A DNA stretch of 7,044 nucleotides from Thiotrichaceae bacterium. GTDB lineage: Bacteria > Pseudomonadota > Gammaproteobacteria > Thiotrichales > Thiotrichaceae. Position numbers and translations under genes: made by a program. The notes below the pieces were generated by a model that was not told where the DNA came from, ran no database searches, and worked only from the letters and a program-made list of their open reading frames with translations. The DNA lies in contig JANTHA010000110.1 in NCBI GenBank assembly GCA_024762625.1, positions 1 through 7,044 on the forward strand, written 5' to 3'. This document shows, piece after piece, positions 5,129 to 7,044 of the stretch. How positions within the stretch are numbered: position 1 is the stretch's first letter; every line of letters starts with the position of its first letter.

Positions 5129-6169
5129 ATGAAAACACAAACCCTGATCGGGCTTGCGGCAGTTACCATGTTTAGTTTGTCTGCTTGCAGCCAGCACAAA
5201 AATACCCCCGTAAATTCAAGTCGTTCGGCCAAGCAGTACTATGTTAATGCAGCGGCGGCCGGTATGAAAAAACCCGTACCCCAGCGCGTTAGCTATTCAC
5301 ACACACAAACCCCCGTCAATACCTCGCCAACCTATCGCAGACCAACGCCGCAACGATCTGTCTATCAATCGCCTAAAAGAATGGTTCAACCCATGGTGTC
5401 AAGGTCTGCGCAGCGACCGTATGCCCAGCGCAACCCGGCTCAGGTTAACCTGAAGGAATTGTATGCGATAGGCGAAAAGATTTTTCAGAATGAAAGCGGC
5501 GGCGAAATTATTAAACTGGTCCATTGGAATAAGCGCGAAGATTTCGCATCAATGGGTATTGGTCATTTCACCTGGTATCCCGCCGGTCGTCGCACTCGCT
5601 ATGGCAATACCTTCCCCGGATTGCTTGATTACATGCAGAGAAGGGGCGTGAAGTTACCCGCTTGGGTGCAACGCGCCCGTTTTGAAGGCGCTCCCTGGCG
5701 TACGCGTCGTGAATTGATGAACGCCAAGAGTGATCCGAAAGTACGCCAGTTCGCCCAGTTGCTTTATGATACGCGTCATATTCAGGCGCAATATATAATG
5801 GATCGCGCCATGCGCGCCATGCCGCGCCTGGTTAAAAAGACGCCTCCTCATTTACGCGAACATGTCGCTAATAACCTGAATGCGGTCGCCAACACGCCTG
5901 GAGGCCGTTATGTACTGATCGACTATGTGAATTTCAAGGGAGAAGGCTTGAATCGACACGGTGGTTACAAAGGTCATAACTGGGGCTTGTTGCAGGTCCT
6001 GGAAGAAATGAATCCTTCACAGCCAGGAGCACAGGCTTTAAATCAGTTCGCTGACGCTGCGATGCGTGTATTGGAGCGGCGAGTCGCAAACTCTGACCCA
6101 AGGCGTAATGAAAGAAAATGGCTAGCGGGCTGGAGAAATCGCACGAATACATATCGAACGCCGATCTAA
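5129..6169 (+). CDS. Outer-membrane lipoprotein with lysozyme-like C-terminal domain
   Basis: No gene name is recognised. The 346-residue product has a lipoprotein signal with lipobox LSAC (Cys20); Ser at +2 predicts the outer membrane. Residues about 21-105 are a Pro/Arg/Gln/Tyr-rich, basic linker suited to spanning the periplasm or touching peptidoglycan. The folded domain begins near 110 with IGEKIFQNESGG and SMGIGHFTWYP. That pairing resembles T4-type lysozymes, where a catalytic Glu precedes TIGIGHL by about 15 residues; here Glu122 would be the catalytic acid and GIGH is at 143-146. The Asp and Thr of T4 lysozyme are not clearly conserved (Asp138 and Ser141 are nearest), so activity is uncertain. 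A later NRHGGYKGHNWGLLQVLEEM segment also looks conserved. The ATG at 5123 is in frame, but AAAAGAGAA fits 5129 better. The gene has its own promoter and a strong terminator, so it is likely monocistronic. Confidence 0.8.
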   Translation: MKTQTLIGLAAVTMFSLSACSQHKNTPVNSSRSAKQYYVNAAAAGMKKPVPQRVSYSHTQTPVNTSPTYRRPTPQRSVYQSPKRMVQPMVSRSAQRPYAQRNPAQVNLKELYAIGEKIFQNESGGEIIKLVHWNKREDFASMGIGHFTWYPAGRRTRYGNTFPGLLDYMQRRGVKLPAWVQRARFEGAPWRTRRELMNAKSDPKVRQFAQLLYDTRHIQAQYIMDRAMRAMPRLVKKTPPHLREHVANNLNAVANTPGGRYVLIDYVNFKGEGLNRHGGYKGHNWGLLQVLEEMNPSQPGAQALNQFADAAMRVLERRVANSDPRRNERKWLAGWRNRTNTYRTPI

Positions 6170-6229
6170 ACCTTGTTCTAAACACACTCAACAATCCTCT
6201 AAACAACACGCCTTTCATGTTGTCTCCGC

Positions 6230-6259
6230 AAACGCCCTGTTTTTCAGGGCGTTTTTTTT
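6230..6259 (+). terminator. Strong intrinsic terminator
   Basis: AACGCCCTG (6231-6239) pairs perfectly with CAGGGCGTT (6245-6253) around a TTTTT loop; a further A-T pair (6230/6254) extends the stem to 10 bp. Eight Ts (6252-6259) follow. It lies about 60 bp after the lipoprotein stop and insulates pcm from upstream transcription. Confidence 0.93.
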
Positions 6260-6329
6260 GCCCTTATTTGCCAGATGACTGACGGCAAACCTGTTCCATT
6301 CTTCGTATGTAATGTTTCTATTGCTGGAA

Positions 6330-6335
6330 TATGAT
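6330..6335 (+). promoter_or_regulatory. Candidate -10 box for pcm
   Basis: TATGAT matches five of six -10 positions. No good -35 is found 16-18 bp upstream. If used, transcription would begin near 6342, only about five bases before the pcm ATG. A promoter inside the preceding gap is expected because the strong terminator at 6230-6259 separates pcm from the lipoprotein gene. Confidence 0.35.
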
Positions 6336-6346
6336 AGATTTGAGGT

Positions 6347-7021
6347 ATGAACCAATTTAAACAACAACGCGAACGCATGGTAGCGCGTGACCTGGCGGGT
6401 AGAGGCATACATGATGAGGCGGTTCTTGATGCGTTCAGGGCGGTTCCACGAGAGGAGTTTGTTGCTGAAGACTATGCGCATCTGGCTTATCAGGATTCGC
6501 CCTTGCCCATTGAGAATGGACAGACGATATCACAGCCTTATATTGTGGCGCTAATGACCGAGGCGCTTGAACTCAAGCCTGATGACAGGGTGCTTGAGAT
6601 CGGCACGGGCTCGGGTTATGCGGCTGCGATTCTGGCTGAAATAGCCCAGGATGTTTATACGATTGAACGGCATAAAACGCTGGCGGATACAGCTCGAAGC
6701 CGACTGAAAAAACTGGGGTACAACAATGTTCATGTGTTGCAGGGCGATGGCACCCTGGGGTGGCCTGAACAAGCGCCTTTTGATGCTATTGTGGTGACTG
6801 CAGGAGGGCCTGATGTGCCGCAAAACCTCAAGCAGCAATTGGCGATTGGCGGGCGGCTCGTTATTCCGGTGGGTAAAAGCCTGCAGACCCAGGAGCTGCT
6901 GCGGGTGCGTCGCGTCAGTGAAAATGAAACGATTGAAGAAGACCTTGGCGCGGTGCGCTTTGTTCCTCTGGTTGGCGAGCAGGGGTGGGCGGATGAGTCG
7001 GCGATTTTGCCCTCGAAATAA
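6347..7021 (+). CDS. pcm: Protein-L-isoaspartate O-methyltransferase
   Basis: Pcm transfers a methyl group from S-adenosylmethionine to isoaspartyl residues in damaged cytoplasmic proteins, starting their repair. The 224-residue protein has the N-terminal helix of the longer bacterial form (QRERMVARDLAGRGI), then VPREEFV, LPIENGQTISQPYIVALM (QTISQPY at 59-65, substrate site), the SAM-binding motif I VLEIGTGSGY (82-91), GDG, FDAIVVTAGGPDVP (from 145), and a C-terminal VRFVPLVGEQGW. All family motifs are intact. An in-frame TGA at 6341-6343 excludes any upstream start. The GAGG at 6342-6345 lies only one base from the ATG, unusually close. The next in-frame ATG (6377) has no ribosome binding site and would cut the conserved N-terminus, so 6347 is kept. 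The surE, nlpD and rpoS genes that accompany pcm in many gammaproteobacteria are not seen upstream. Confidence 0.96.
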   Translation: MNQFKQQRERMVARDLAGRGIHDEAVLDAFRAVPREEFVAEDYAHLAYQDSPLPIENGQTISQPYIVALMTEALELKPDDRVLEIGTGSGYAAAILAEIAQDVYTIERHKTLADTARSRLKKLGYNNVHVLQGDGTLGWPEQAPFDAIVVTAGGPDVPQNLKQQLAIGGRLVIPVGKSLQTQELLRVRRVSENETIEEDLGAVRFVPLVGEQGWADESAILPSK

Positions 7022-7044
7022 TATCAAGGGCATCTTTAAAATTT

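Noticed and set aside
6551..7033. 160-codon minus-strand frame over pcm
   Set aside because: It is antisense to a gene with every Pcm motif intact and shows no family features.

Overview
The window looks like chromosomal DNA from a gammaproteobacterium of roughly balanced GC content. The evidence is the gene content: MsrP/MsrQ, a Pcm-type isoaspartyl methyltransferase, a YbiB/TrpD2-like protein and two outer-membrane-type lipoproteins. Genus cannot be assigned from the sequence alone. No tRNA, rRNA, CRISPR array, transposase or integrase was seen.

Layout. Positions 1-352 have no convincing gene but are dense in inverted repeats (96-129, 130-180, 150-193, 251-285). Positions 353-1372 on the minus strand encode a TrpD2/YbiB-like protein. 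A divergent intergenic region follows. On the plus strand come two adjacent genes for proteins with bacterial spondin domains: a secreted one (1651-2394) with a short collagen-like Gly-rich insert, and a lipoprotein (2405-3109). A 161-bp gap with an imperfect palindrome leads to msrP (3271-4206) and msrQ (4255-4923), the periplasmic methionine sulfoxide reductase and its membrane heme partner. After a 200-bp gap with a good -10 box comes a lipoprotein (5129-6169) whose C-terminal domain resembles T4-type lysozymes. It ends at a textbook intrinsic terminator (6230-6259). The window closes with pcm (6347-7021), a protein-repair methyltransferase.

How the genes fit together. Four plus-strand genes (two spondin proteins, MsrP, MsrQ) act in or face the periplasm or cell surface. 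MsrPQ repairs oxidised methionines in exported proteins, and Pcm repairs isoaspartate damage in the cytoplasm, so protein maintenance is a loose theme. Both spondin-msr blocks carry a similar CCAGGC-TATWAA motif just upstream of their first gene, which hints at shared control but is weak evidence. A function for the spondin pair and for the lysozyme-like lipoprotein is not established by the sequence. These are the parts most worth following up; nothing here proves a new multi-gene system.
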